NCBI GenBank assembly: GCA_000759755.1 | Contig: BBMW01000009.1 | Location: 434,001-498,000, forward strand | DNA from: Citrobacter werkmanii NBRC 105721 | Lineage (GTDB): Bacteria; Pseudomonadota; Gammaproteobacteria; Enterobacterales; Enterobacteriaceae | Reading direction: 5' to 3' | Length of the DNA: 64,000 nucleotides | Part shown: one piece after another, positions 53,349-62,120 of the stretch | Numbering within the stretch: position 1 is the first letter of the stretch | Layout: every line of letters starts with the position of its first letter | Translations under genes and position numbers: made by a program | The notes under the pieces: generated by a model | What the model saw: only the letters and a program-made list of their open reading frames with translations | Database searches by the model: none | What the model was told of the DNA's origin: nothing

Positions 53349-55493
53349 ATGATCAGGAAGACGTCTCTCGCCGTTGCCCTTTATTCTTTGCTGGCTGGCG
53401 CGCCTCAGGCTTTCGCCTCCTTCGATATGGAAGACTGCAAATGGAGCGACGACAGCTGCCTGCTGAAAGGTACGCCGACCTTTAACCCGGCAAACGACAG
53501 CCGCGACAACCTGCTGCGGCTGCTGAGCCAGGAAAAAGCATTTGATCTGCCCGTGCAGTCGATGCCTGAAGATATCACCCGCTCCCGCGATTTCTATTTT
53601 GCGTATCACCCGCAGTGGGATGAAACAGCCCCGCAGCCAGCCTCTGCCCCGGCATCCGCTGAAGATAGCCCCCTCTCCCGACAGATGGCCGAGCTGAACA
53701 TTAATGCGGATGAAGCCAACCTCAACGACGCCGAGCATGAGAACCGTCATGTTTCGAATAATACCGCCAGCGTCAGCCAGTTTTTTGCTGCACTGCTGGC
53801 CGATACCGCGTTAACAGCAGAGCAACGCCAGGCCTTAGCGCAAGCGCGTATGGGGCTGTTCTCTGACGCGACCCGAGAACAGATTGAGTCATCTCTCGCC
53901 ACTCTCCCAACGGATTCGCCAGCTCAACACTACAAAAGTTACCTCGCGGCAGCCGCCAGCTTCTATGCGGGTGATTATGCCAGCGCCGAACGGGATTTCA
54001 CTCAGCTCGCTAAAAGCGATCGCCCGTGGCTGGCGGAGACCGCGCAATACATGCTGATGCGTACGGCGCTGAACAAGAGCAGTCAGAACAGCGTGGGCGA
54101 ATATGGCGATTTTGATATCGCAAAAATTAACCGCGAGGACGCCACTCAGGCTCAAACGCTGGCGCAAGCCTATCTGCAACGCTTTCCGCAGGGGCAATAC
54201 GCCGACTCCACGCGCGGCATGTTGCGCCGAATTAACTGGTATTTACAGGCGTGGCCGCAGTTGGCCGGGTTGTATGAGCAGACGCTCCAGCAGTCGGCTG
54301 ACGCACAGCAACTGCGTGAAACCGTCATCGAATACGATAATGTCTACGGCATGGCGTTCTACGATCAATCCGTACTGGAAGCCTTCCCCGATGCGCCGCG
54401 AGTCAGCTACATCGAACTGCTACGCGCGTTACGTCTGGATAGCAATAACAACCCCACGCTGACCCAGGCGCAACTCGATGCCAGCAAGCCGGTGTTTGAG
54501 CAAAGCCAAAAATTGCCGCTGTGGCACGATCTGCAACTGAATTTGTGGATGGCGACAGGCAACTATGCGGCGATTATCCAGGCGGTAACGCCAGCGCAGA
54601 AACTTGCACCGCGCGATACGCTGGCTTTCAGCGAACAGGTGCTGTACGGCGAAGCGCTGATGGGCCAGAAGAATTGGACCGCGGCACGCGATTTCTGGCA
54701 GCAGTTGCTGAAACTCAGCCAGGACAACGAACAGCGGCAGTATGTGCAGGCTAAGCTCGCCGCAACGCTGGTTTATAGCGGCGACGTGGCTGCGGTTTTC
54801 GCTCCGGATAGCGCGGTGACTAGCCTGCGTTTTCGTTCGCAGGTGCTGAAAACACAGGCCACACTTGAACAACTGCGTCAGCAGGCCATCCATGGACCGA
54901 ATAACGAAGAACGTACCATCGCCCTGCATACGCTGCTGGTACGGGATCTTACCGAGAATCGTTTTGGCGACTGGTTGAAAGATAAAAAGCTTGTCAGCGA
55001 AATCGCACCGCCGGTCATTGGTGAGGCGTTTAATGACGTGAACCTGAGCACTTTTGACTGGAACGGCGATACGGCTCAGGCCGGGTATACCTGCCGCAGC
55101 CTCAATGAAACGGTAACGGTATTGAGTAAAAAAGCGGATGATGCCCACGCGCTGAACTGTTTAGGCGAATTTTTCCGTACCACGCAAACGCATGTTGATC
55201 TGTGGAAAAACAGCGCTGGCAACGACGTGCTTGAAGCAGCCATTTCTCGTAAGGAGCCGTTTGGCCAGTTCGACAGACAAAGCTACTATCAGCAGGTAAT
55301 CACCTCGCCCACCGCCGAAGTCGAAGATAAGAGCTTCGCGCTGTACCGCGCCATCATGTGCTATGCGCCTTCAGGCTCTAACGAATGCGGCGGTGATGAC
55401 GTGGATAAACTGCAGCGTAAGGGCTGGTTCACCCAACTGAAAACGCAGTATCCGGGAAGTCCGTGGGCGCAAAAACTCAAATATTACTGGTAA
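53349..55493 (+). CDS. Exported helical-repeat protein of unknown function
   Basis: A 714-residue protein with a signal peptide (to about QAFA/SFDME), an N-terminal pair of cysteines (DCKWSDDSC) and more cysteines towards the C-terminus (TCRSL, NCLGE, MCYAP, NECGG). The middle, roughly 130-520, is rich in Ala/Leu/Gln helices and reads like TPR-type repeats (YKSYLAAAASFYAGDYASAE). Location is likely periplasmic. It is absent at this place in E. coli K-12. It starts 20 bp after ybbJ with AGGA 8 nt before the ATG, and the next gene overlaps its end by 31 bp, so the two form a unit. I do not recognise a function. Confidence 0.8.
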   Translation: MIRKTSLAVALYSLLAGAPQAFASFDMEDCKWSDDSCLLKGTPTFNPANDSRDNLLRLLSQEKAFDLPVQSMPEDITRSRDFYFAYHPQWDETAPQPASAPASAEDSPLSRQMAELNINADEANLNDAEHENRHVSNNTASVSQFFAALLADTALTAEQRQALAQARMGLFSDATREQIESSLATLPTDSPAQHYKSYLAAAASFYAGDYASAERDFTQLAKSDRPWLAETAQYMLMRTALNKSSQNSVGEYGDFDIAKINREDATQAQTLAQAYLQRFPQGQYADSTRGMLRRINWYLQAWPQLAGLYEQTLQQSADAQQLRETVIEYDNVYGMAFYDQSVLEAFPDAPRVSYIELLRALRLDSNNNPTLTQAQLDASKPVFEQSQKLPLWHDLQLNLWMATGNYAAIIQAVTPAQKLAPRDTLAFSEQVLYGEALMGQKNWTAARDFWQQLLKLSQDNEQRQYVQAKLAATLVYSGDVAAVFAPDSAVTSLRFRSQVLKTQATLEQLRQQAIHGPNNEERTIALHTLLVRDLTENRFGDWLKDKKLVSEIAPPVIGEAFNDVNLSTFDWNGDTAQAGYTCRSLNETVTVLSKKADDAHALNCLGEFFRTTQTHVDLWKNSAGNDVLEAAISRKEPFGQFDRQSYYQQVITSPTAEVEDKSFALYRAIMCYAPSGSNECGGDDVDKLQRKGWFTQLKTQYPGSPWAQKLKYYW

Positions 55494-56179
55494 CCGCGCT
55501 ACTGATGGGCCAGGCACAGGCGGCGGATGTTGTTGCCGCCCGTGAACATCCGGCCTTCTGGCTATGGTCTGGGGTGAAGGCCAGTGACGAGCTGAAAAAC
55601 GCGCAAACGGTCTATCTGCATCAGGGCGAGGTACTGGTTCGGTCGGGTAACGTGGTTTTCCAGCGCTTGGGACTGCCGGTCAGTCGACTGACTTTTCCCT
55701 CAATCTGGCTGACCGTACGCTTTACCACGCTCGACGTACCGGAGGTGATTCCTGCCCGTATCATACGGCTGATGCAACGCTGGCAGAACGCTGGCAACCA
55801 CGTCGTCGGCCTGCAGGTTGATTTTGACGCGGCGACCCACCAGCTAACCGATTACGCCCGTTTTCTACAGCAGCTACGCCAACAGCTACCGGCCGAGTTT
55901 GCGCTTGGCGTTACCGGACTACTGGATTGGGCAAAAACAGGCGATGTCGCCACACTGAACGCGCTGGCGGTTGATGAACTGGTAGTGCAGAGCTATCAGG
56001 GGCGGCGCACGGTGACGAATTACCAGGCGTATCTGCCCGCACTCAGCCGCCTGCGTATTCCATTTAAGCTGGGACTGGTGCAAAACGGCAGCCGGGATTT
56101 GCAGGCAGAAGCGCAGCTGGAGAAATCCCCGTGGTACCGCGGCACGGTGGTGTTTATGCTTAATCCCCCACGCCGTTAA
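55463..56179 (+). CDS. Exported DUF3142-family protein
   Basis: A 238-residue protein resembling the DUF3142 family ([36 protein letters not shown]), a TIM-barrel-like fold without known activity. The signal peptide begins at GTG 55463 ([15 protein letters not shown]); starting later at ATG 55504 would destroy it. It overlaps the preceding gene by 31 bp in another frame, and its stop overlaps the convergent cueR stop by 4 bp. Confidence 0.75.
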   Translation: MGAKTQILLVTALLMGQAQAADVVAAREHPAFWLWSGVKASDELKNAQTVYLHQGEVLVRSGNVVFQRLGLPVSRLTFPSIWLTVRFTTLDVPEVIPARIIRLMQRWQNAGNHVVGLQVDFDAATHQLTDYARFLQQLRQQLPAEFALGVTGLLDWAKTGDVATLNALAVDELVVQSYQGRRTVTNYQAYLPALSRLRIPFKLGLVQNGSRDLQAEAQLEKSPWYRGTVVFMLNPPRR

Positions 56180-56586
56180 GCCTTCGCTTTGTGATGACAG
56201 CAGCCAGAAAGATTATCCATGATCGGGCATTCGGCGCTGTCATCGCCGGGGCAACTCTCCGCCAGCGCCAGCAAATGCAACCGCATGGCCTGCAGCTCGC
56301 TGATATGCCGCTCAATGTCCGCGACTTTCTCTAATGTGCGTTTTTTTACGTCCGCGCTGTGACGCGCCGGATCGTTAAACAGATTTACCAGCTCGCCGCA
56401 CTCTTCCAGGTTAAAACCAACCTGCCGCGCCTGGCGCAGCAGCGTCAGTTCATTCAGATGCTGTTGGTTGTATGTGCGATAGCCATTTTCGCTACGCAGC
56501 GGCGGCGTCACTAGCCCTTTTTCTTCATAAAAGCGTATCGCTTTGCTGGTTAAACCGGTTTTTTTCGCTACATCGCTAATATTCAC
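56176..56586 (-). CDS. cueR: CueR, copper-responsive MerR-type regulator
   Basis: A 136-residue MerR-family activator: N-terminal helix-turn-helix ([25 protein letters not shown]), dimerisation helix, and the Cu(I)-binding loop with Cys112 and Cys120 ([10 protein letters not shown]). It ends in a CCHH motif. It activates copA and cueO by twisting 19-bp-spacer promoters. The copA promoter with such a spacer lies 5.5 kb away, beyond the inserted module. Confidence 0.96.
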   Translation of the reverse strand: MNISDVAKKTGLTSKAIRFYEEKGLVTPPLRSENGYRTYNQQHLNELTLLRQARQVGFNLEECGELVNLFNDPARHSADVKKRTLEKVADIERHISELQAMRLHLLALAESCPGDDSAECPIMDNLSGCCHHKAKA

Positions 56587-56757
56587 ATTTCCCCCATCAG
56601 ATCATTGAAGAGCCGAATCTCATTATAACGCACAACCTTCTCTCTTATAGATCCGAAACGATCCAGACCCACCACGCAGCAGGAAAGCCACTGGAGAACG
56701 GGGCGATAAATAAAGAAATGCTCAAACCCGCTCCCCGGTTTTAGCAACATCAATATC

Positions 56758-57414
56758 TTATATTTTTTTCTCGAGCAGATGAGTGCGCATCAGTTCTGAA
56801 GCCATTTGAGCATCACCTTTTCTAATGTATGACAGGATTTCCCTTTGTTTTGTCGCGGTATCCAGGAAATATTGGCGATCATTTGCCGGTAACGACTCTC
56901 TTGTTTTCTCAAAATAAGTAATTAACACATCAGAGAAAACCTGCAGAACACGGTTGCCGCTTGCCTGCAGCAGGAGCAGATGAAAATCCCGATCGTGTTG
57001 ATCGGCTTCTTGCGGATTGTCTGCGTTTTCTTCTATAAGCCTCAGTTCATTTTCGAGTTTCGAGAGCATGGCCGGAAAGATTCGCCGGGTTGCCAGGGGA
57101 ATGATCGCACATTCAATCAGGATCCTGGCCTCTGTAAATTCCGTAATGTCAAAACCAGACAGATCGAACTGCATCAGCAGTTGGTTGTTAATGCTGCTTT
57201 GTCCCATATTTTTCAACACGCTGCCTCGGCGAGGGGCGCGTTCAAGCATCCCCATCTGTACCAGAGTGCTGAGCGCCTGACGGACTTTATAGCGAGATGT
57301 ATTAAAACGAGCCGCGAGTTCAGTTTCTGTTTCAATACGTCCGTCGGCTTTACGGTTAGCATCATCAAGTAGATAATCTTTAATACTTTCAAACAGTTCG
57401 TTTTTTTTATCCAT
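56758..57414 (-). CDS. GntR-family regulator with FCD domain
   Basis: A 218-residue regulator: winged helix-turn-helix at 1-70 (ETELAARFNTSRYKVRQALSTLVQMGMLERAPRRGS) and an FCD ligand domain at about 85-215 with the metal-site pattern (RDFHLLLLQASGN and the late MRTHLLEK). FCD regulators usually sense small organic acids such as the substrate of the pathway they control. It is divergent from the first Dcu transporter across 144 bp, so it most likely controls that gene and perhaps the lyase operon. Confidence 0.88.
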   Translation of the reverse strand: MDKKNELFESIKDYLLDDANRKADGRIETETELAARFNTSRYKVRQALSTLVQMGMLERAPRRGSVLKNMGQSSINNQLLMQFDLSGFDITEFTEARILIECAIIPLATRRIFPAMLSKLENELRLIEENADNPQEADQHDRDFHLLLLQASGNRVLQVFSDVLITYFEKTRESLPANDRQYFLDTATKQREILSYIRKGDAQMASELMRTHLLEKKI

Positions 57415-57558
57415 AACGTTCTCTGATTACAGTGTGACTGCATTCATAAGTATAAATAATATAATAAATTAGGTTACTTTATATACCATCGTGATAAAAT
57501 TATAACCCATCATTATTAGAATAATATTAAAATATTTGTTAACAAAAAGGAATTAATT
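57415..57558. promoter_or_regulatory. Divergent promoter region, gntR-type regulator/dcu
   Basis: A very AT-rich 144-bp spacer. It contains ATTATT-AG-AATAAT (57512-57525), a candidate dyad, and a loose FNR-like TGATAAAATTATA around 57492-57504. Neither is strong enough to call an operator. Confidence 0.4.
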
Positions 57559-58872
57559 ATGGTGTTATTCGTAATTCAGTTTGCGATAGTTCTTACATGT
57601 ATTGGTATAGGGGGGCGCTTTGGGGGAATTGGCTTAGGCGCCGCAGGCGGATTAGGGCTCGCTATTCTGACCTTTGGCTTTGGCCTCCCTCCTGATTCTC
57701 CCCCTATTACGGTCATTTCAATTATTCTTGCAGTTATCACTTGTATCACTATCCTTCAGGCGGCAGGTGGTCTGGATCTCTTCGTTACGATGGCTGAAAG
57801 AATTCTGAGAAAGTGGCCTGGGGCAATCACTTTTCTGGGGCCAGCAGTCGCTTATCTTTTTACAGCTATATGCGGAACAGGATATGTTGCCTTTTCCGTT
57901 TACCCGGTGATTGCAGAAATAGCAGCAGATGCCAGAGTACGGCCGGAACGAGCAATGTCGATGTCAGTTATTGCCGCCAATTTTGGGCTCATTGCCAGCC
58001 CGGTGAGTGCCGTCGTAACAGGAACAATTGCCGTCCTTGCCGGGTTACATATTTCTGCTTTAGATATTTTATTAGTGACCGTTCCCGGAACGTTTCTTGG
58101 CTGCCTGGTTGGCTGTCTTTTTGTCTTTAAAAGAGGCCATGAGCTTGAAAATGATCCAGAATTTCAACGCCGGGTTGCTGAAGGTGAATTTGAGTCAGTA
58201 AAAGCTGAAGATCGTACAGCAAACATCGTGACCAAAGAAGCGAAGAGAGGATTGCTGATTTTTCTTACCGGCATCATTTTGGTTGTTGTTATGGGATCTA
58301 TTCCTCAATTACGACCAGTATGGAACACTGGTTCCGGCATAGAGCGCATGAGCATCCCAACCGCGCTGCAAATAATCATGCTAACAACGGCGTGTATTAT
58401 TATGATGGTATGTCGAATTTCTCCTTCGAAACTTGATTCAGGTTCCGTTTTTAAAGCGGGCCTGGTCGGTGTCGTTGCCATATTTGGTCTGTCATGGATG
58501 ATGAACTCTTTCTTTGAAGCCTGGCACGAACTATTTAATACGGCTTTTCATGGTTTTCACAACCCCGTGCTATTCGGCATAATTGTGTTTGGTCTTTCCG
58601 CCGTGATTTATAGCCCTGCAGCAACTGCGGTGGCGTTATTACCTGCTGGCGTATTAATGGGATACCCGGCTGAAACGCTGATAGCATTACTTCCGGTCAC
58701 GTGTGGATCGTTTATTATTCCAGGTGGGGCACAGATTGGATGCGTGGCGTTTGACAGGACCGGAACAACCCGTATTGGTAAGTATGTGGTAAATCACAGT
58801 TATATGTTACCAGGTCTGGTCACCGTTGTGGCGTCGACCCTTTTCTGCTTCCTCTTTGCCAAAATCATATAG
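57559..58872 (+). CDS. DcuA/DcuB-family C4-dicarboxylate transporter, first copy
   Basis: A 437-residue membrane protein with the Dcu pattern: N-terminal GIGGRFGGIGLGAAGGLG, ILQAAGGLDLFVTMAERILRK, GTGYVAFSVYPVIAEIA, the hydrophilic loop (KRGHELENDPEFQRRVAEGE), and SFIIPGGAQIGCVAFDRTGT near the C-terminus. DcuA/DcuB exchange or take up fumarate, malate, aspartate and succinate in anaerobic growth. AAGG precedes the ATG by 8 nt. A paralogue lies convergently next to it. Confidence 0.9.
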   Translation: MVLFVIQFAIVLTCIGIGGRFGGIGLGAAGGLGLAILTFGFGLPPDSPPITVISIILAVITCITILQAAGGLDLFVTMAERILRKWPGAITFLGPAVAYLFTAICGTGYVAFSVYPVIAEIAADARVRPERAMSMSVIAANFGLIASPVSAVVTGTIAVLAGLHISALDILLVTVPGTFLGCLVGCLFVFKRGHELENDPEFQRRVAEGEFESVKAEDRTANIVTKEAKRGLLIFLTGIILVVVMGSIPQLRPVWNTGSGIERMSIPTALQIIMLTTACIIMMVCRISPSKLDSGSVFKAGLVGVVAIFGLSWMMNSFFEAWHELFNTAFHGFHNPVLFGIIVFGLSAVIYSPAATAVALLPAGVLMGYPAETLIALLPVTCGSFIIPGGAQIGCVAFDRTGTTRIGKYVVNHSYMLPGLVTVVASTLFCFLFAKII

Positions 58873-58972
58873 TGCCGAAATATTATCCTGTGACATCCCC
58901 TGCTGCATAAAACAGAGGGGATGCCGCTCATTTAGGTCAAAGCACAATCACTGTATCTCTCTTCACCTGCAA

Positions 58973-60289
58973 CTAAAGAACAACCTGCGCAATCAGGTAG
59001 GCAAAAATTACCTGTGAGATAACCATGACGAAACCAGGACGAATATAGCTATGGTTAACCACAAAACGTCCAATTTTGGTTGTACCCGTTCTGTCAAACG
59101 CCACGCAACCAATCTGATTCGCCCCAGGGATAATAAAATCACCGCAGGTACAGGCAAATATAGCGATGAGATACGGAGCGGGAATACCCAGCGTGACGCC
59201 TAAGGGCATGATTGCCGCTACCGTCGCAGCCGGACTCATGATGACCAGGGAGAACAGGAATACCACAATACCAAACAGCATTGGCGCCCCATTCACGAGA
59301 CCGCCAAAAACGTTGATCAGTTCTGACTGGTAAGCATCAAAAAAAGTTGCTGTCATCCAGGACACACCGAGTATTGCCACGACCCCCATCAAACCGGCAC
59401 GAAATACCGACCCACTATTCAGAGTACTGCTGGGAACCCTGCCGACAATCATGATGAATAATGCAGCGGTTAGCATGATCATCTGAATAACCATTGGGGT
59501 TGAAAGTCGCTTTCCATCCCAGGAAGGAAGTAGTTCTGTAAAAGATCCCAAAATGAGTACCAGCACAACCCCGATTGCAAAGATGGCCACACCTTTTTTG
59601 GCGCCAGGTGACGCAACATATTCCTTTTTCTGCTCGGAATGCATGAACTCATACTCACCAGCTGCAACACGCCGCTGAAATTCAGGATCGTCTTCCAGCT
59701 CTTTCCCACGCTTGTAGACTGAAAAGCTGGTGACGATTGCCGCCATAAAAAATGAAGGGAGGGCGATGGATAATATTTGTCCCAGTGTGATCCCAGCATA
59801 TTCATGCAGGATAGCCAGCATCCCGGCGGTTGCCGCGCTCATTGGGCTGGCAGCAACCGCGACGCTGGCCGCGATGACCGTTGCGGATAATGCTCGTTCG
59901 GGACGGACTTTGGCTTCAGCGGCAACCTCTGCGATAACAGGATACAGGGAAAATGCAACATAAGTGGTTCCGCAGAATAACGTAAATACCGACGTTAATA
60001 TTGGCGCAAAAAACGTAATCGCCTGCGGTTTTTTACGAAGTAACTTTTCAGCTACTCTGACCAGATAATCTAACCCACCAGCAGCCTGCAATATACTAAC
60101 AGCGCCAATAACACAAATAATAATTAACATTGCCGTAATGGATGGTGAGGAGGGTTTGAGCCCAAAACCCAAAACGAGTATTGCGACCCCTAATCCCCCA
60201 CCAGCACCAAGTCCCATTCTGCCATACCTTCCGCCAATTCCAATACAGGCGAGTACAATAAATAATTGTATAAAGAATAAAACGTCCAT
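58973..60289 (-). CDS. DcuA/DcuB-family C4-dicarboxylate transporter, second copy
   Basis: A 438-residue Dcu-family protein clearly paralogous to the neighbouring copy (GIGGRYGRMGLGAGGGLG, ILQAAGGLDYLVRVAEKLLRK, FIIPGANQIGCVAFDRTGT). ATG 60289 is preferred because AAGG precedes it properly; an in-frame ATG at 60319 sits in the loop of a hairpin. It lies 64 bp downstream of the lyase gene on the same strand, so the two form an operon and this copy is the likely carrier for the lyase substrate or its fumarate product. Confidence 0.9.
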   Translation of the reverse strand: MDVLFFIQLFIVLACIGIGGRYGRMGLGAGGGLGVAILVLGFGLKPSSPSITAMLIIICVIGAVSILQAAGGLDYLVRVAEKLLRKKPQAITFFAPILTSVFTLFCGTTYVAFSLYPVIAEVAAEAKVRPERALSATVIAASVAVAASPMSAATAGMLAILHEYAGITLGQILSIALPSFFMAAIVTSFSVYKRGKELEDDPEFQRRVAAGEYEFMHSEQKKEYVASPGAKKGVAIFAIGVVLVLILGSFTELLPSWDGKRLSTPMVIQMIMLTAALFIMIVGRVPSSTLNSGSVFRAGLMGVVAILGVSWMTATFFDAYQSELINVFGGLVNGAPMLFGIVVFLFSLVIMSPAATVAAIMPLGVTLGIPAPYLIAIFACTCGDFIIPGANQIGCVAFDRTGTTKIGRFVVNHSYIRPGFVMVISQVIFAYLIAQVVL

Positions 60290-60308
60290 TTTTTTCACCT
60301 TAAAGAAG

Positions 60309-60331
60309 CTCCCGGACATTGCATCCGGGAG
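60309..60331 (-). other. Intercistronic hairpin between lyase and dcu genes
   Basis: CTCCCGGA (60309-60316) and TCCGGGAG (60324-60331) form a perfect 8-bp stem with a 7-nt loop. On the minus strand it is followed by CTTCTTT, so it could partly terminate or process the mRNA between the lyase and transporter genes. Confidence 0.8.
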
Positions 60332-60353
60332 ATATTGATTATTATATTCAGAA

Positions 60354-61730
60354 TTATTTTAAATATTTTCTGGCTATATCAATCTGTTTTCTAACAGCAT
60401 CCGGTCCGGTTCCACCATAGGACATTCTGGCTTTAATACATGCCTCCAAAGAAATATTCTCATAGATGTCATTTTCAATTTTATTATCAAATGAGCGGAA
60501 CTCATCCATAGAAAGTTCTTCTAACATTTTTTTATGCTTAATACAGTAATTAACCGCACTACCTACTACATGGTGCGCCTCTCTGAAAGGAATACCTTTA
60601 CGCACAAGGTAATCTGCCATATCAGTCGCATTCGAGAACCCTCTGGCCGCCGCGCCACGGGTATTCTCTGCAAGAATGACCATTTTATCGAGCATCGGGG
60701 CCATAATTTTCAGACTGGCCTGTAACGTATCCATTGAATCATAGACCTGCTCTTTATCCTCGCTCATATCCGTATTATAAGCGAGCGGTATTCCTTTCAT
60801 GATAGTCAGCATGGCCATTAGATTTCCGTACATACGCCCCCCCTTTCCGCGCATTTTTTCAGCTACATCGGGGTTTTTCTTTTGCGGCATAATGCTGGAG
60901 CCCGTACAAAAATCATCAGAAAGCTCTATAAATTTAAAATCCTGGCTGGAGAATAAAACCAGTTCCTCTGAAAGACGAGTTAGGTGCATAAAGCACATCG
61001 CTGCAGCTGCGGTGAATTCAACCATATGATCACGATCGCTGACAGAATCAATACTGTTTTCAGTCGGCTTATCAAAACCAAGCTCACGGGCAGTGAAGTC
61101 ACGGTCAATAGGAAAAGTCGTTCCTGCGAGAGCTGCCGCGCCTAAAGGACATTCTCCCATACGGTGATACAGGTCTTCAAATCGAGTCCAGTCACGACGT
61201 AACATCCAGTAATAAGCCATAATCCAGTGCGATAAAAGAATGGGCTGACCGGTTTGTAAATGCGTGTAGCCCGGCATTATCGCATCAATATTATTTTCTG
61301 CTTTATTTACTATAATTTCTTGTAGATTAACAATGTCCTGTTGAATTTCGCGAATAGTGGCTCGCATATGCATTTTAGAATCTACGGTGGTCTGATCATT
61401 ACGGCTGCGACCGGTATGTAGTTTCCCCCCGACAGGGCCAATGATTTCAGTCATTCTTCTTTCAATAGCCATATGAATATCTTCATCGACAGTATCGAAA
61501 ATGAATTGACCTGCTTCAATTTCTTTATTTACCTGTGTTAATCCGCCAATAATGGCATTTGCTTCATCTTGCGTAATAATCCCCTGACGCCCCAACATGG
61601 TGGCATGAGCAATACTTCCCTTAATATCAAAAGGGCATAACCGTTGCTCCAACATAATAGTTGCATTATAGGATTCAACTAATTTATTTGTTGGCATATC
61701 AAAACGCCCGCCCCATAACTTTGTAGACAT
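60354..61730 (-). CDS. Argininosuccinate-lyase-family enzyme (ArgH paralogue, substrate uncertain)
   Basis: A 458-residue member of the fumarase/ASL superfamily. It keeps the ArgH scaffold: KLWGGRF, DEDIHMAIE, GGKLHTGRSRNDQ, GYTHLQ with catalytic-region Thr156/His157, and the mobile signature loop GSSIMPQKKNPD (catalytic Ser278). It differs from ordinary ArgH at usually fixed places: THLQTGQP where ArgH has THLQRAQP, DMSEDKE (Ser323) where ArgH has DMQEDKE, and Thr24 for the substrate-contact Ser. Overall it looks closer to Firmicutes-type ArgH than to the enterobacterial one. The neighbours are C4-dicarboxylate carriers and a GntR regulator, with no arginine biosynthesis genes nearby. I infer cleavage of an N-substituted aspartate to fumarate and an amine; true argininosuccinate cleavage is not excluded. 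GGAGG precedes the ATG by 5 nt. Confidence 0.85.
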   Translation of the reverse strand: MSTKLWGGRFDMPTNKLVESYNATIMLEQRLCPFDIKGSIAHATMLGRQGIITQDEANAIIGGLTQVNKEIEAGQFIFDTVDEDIHMAIERRMTEIIGPVGGKLHTGRSRNDQTTVDSKMHMRATIREIQQDIVNLQEIIVNKAENNIDAIMPGYTHLQTGQPILLSHWIMAYYWMLRRDWTRFEDLYHRMGECPLGAAALAGTTFPIDRDFTARELGFDKPTENSIDSVSDRDHMVEFTAAAAMCFMHLTRLSEELVLFSSQDFKFIELSDDFCTGSSIMPQKKNPDVAEKMRGKGGRMYGNLMAMLTIMKGIPLAYNTDMSEDKEQVYDSMDTLQASLKIMAPMLDKMVILAENTRGAAARGFSNATDMADYLVRKGIPFREAHHVVGSAVNYCIKHKKMLEELSMDEFRSFDNKIENDIYENISLEACIKARMSYGGTGPDAVRKQIDIARKYLK

Positions 61731-61795
61731 AAAGCCTCCAGCTTAATTGTTACAGAATAGTCAAATTGCCAGATAATCGGTTTGAGTTCAGTTTC

Positions 61796-61825
61796 AGAGT
61801 ACAAAATCGCGCCTTTAATTGTCAA
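61796..61825 (-). promoter_or_regulatory. Candidate sigma-70 promoter of the lyase-dcu operon
   Basis: On the minus strand TTGACA (61825-61820) is separated by 18 bp from TACTCT (61801-61796). The predicted start lies about 58 nt before the lyase ATG. The -35 is perfect; the -10 is weak, which suits activator or repressor control. Confidence 0.5.
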
Positions 61826-62015
61826 CAAATGAAGCCATTAAATCGACTTATACAAAAATTAATTACATTTATTAAATCATTATGCTTACTAATACTTTAA
61901 GCTAAATAAAGAGACCTTCATCACATTTAAAAGGCCATCTGAAGAGAAATACATTCAGCATATTTAGAGGTGTCAAAATACAGTCAGCTAACCAGAAGAA
62001 AACAGCGACAATTAT

Positions 62016-62029
62016 TTGATAAAAATCAA
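62016..62029. promoter_or_regulatory. Candidate FNR site
   Basis: TTGAT-AAAA-ATCAA matches the FNR consensus TTGAT-N4-ATCAA exactly. It lies about 285 bp before the lyase start and about 104 bp before the predicted copA transcript start. Which promoter it serves is open. Confidence 0.6.
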
Positions 62030-62089
62030 GAAACATTCATCAGCACGGTGAATGGCTTGAGATCCCATATACAAATGCGGATTCCGGGC

Positions 62090-62120
62090 TTGACCTTCCC
62101 CCAGATGGAAGGTTTACCCT
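62090..62120 (+). promoter_or_regulatory. CueR-dependent copA promoter
   Basis: -35 TTGACC (62090-62095), a 19-bp spacer and -10 TACCCT (62115-62120), with the dyad ACCTTCC (62093-62099)/GGAAGGT (62107-62113) inside the spacer. The overlong spacer and dyad are hallmarks of MerR-family activation and nearly match the E. coli copA promoter. Confidence 0.95.
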
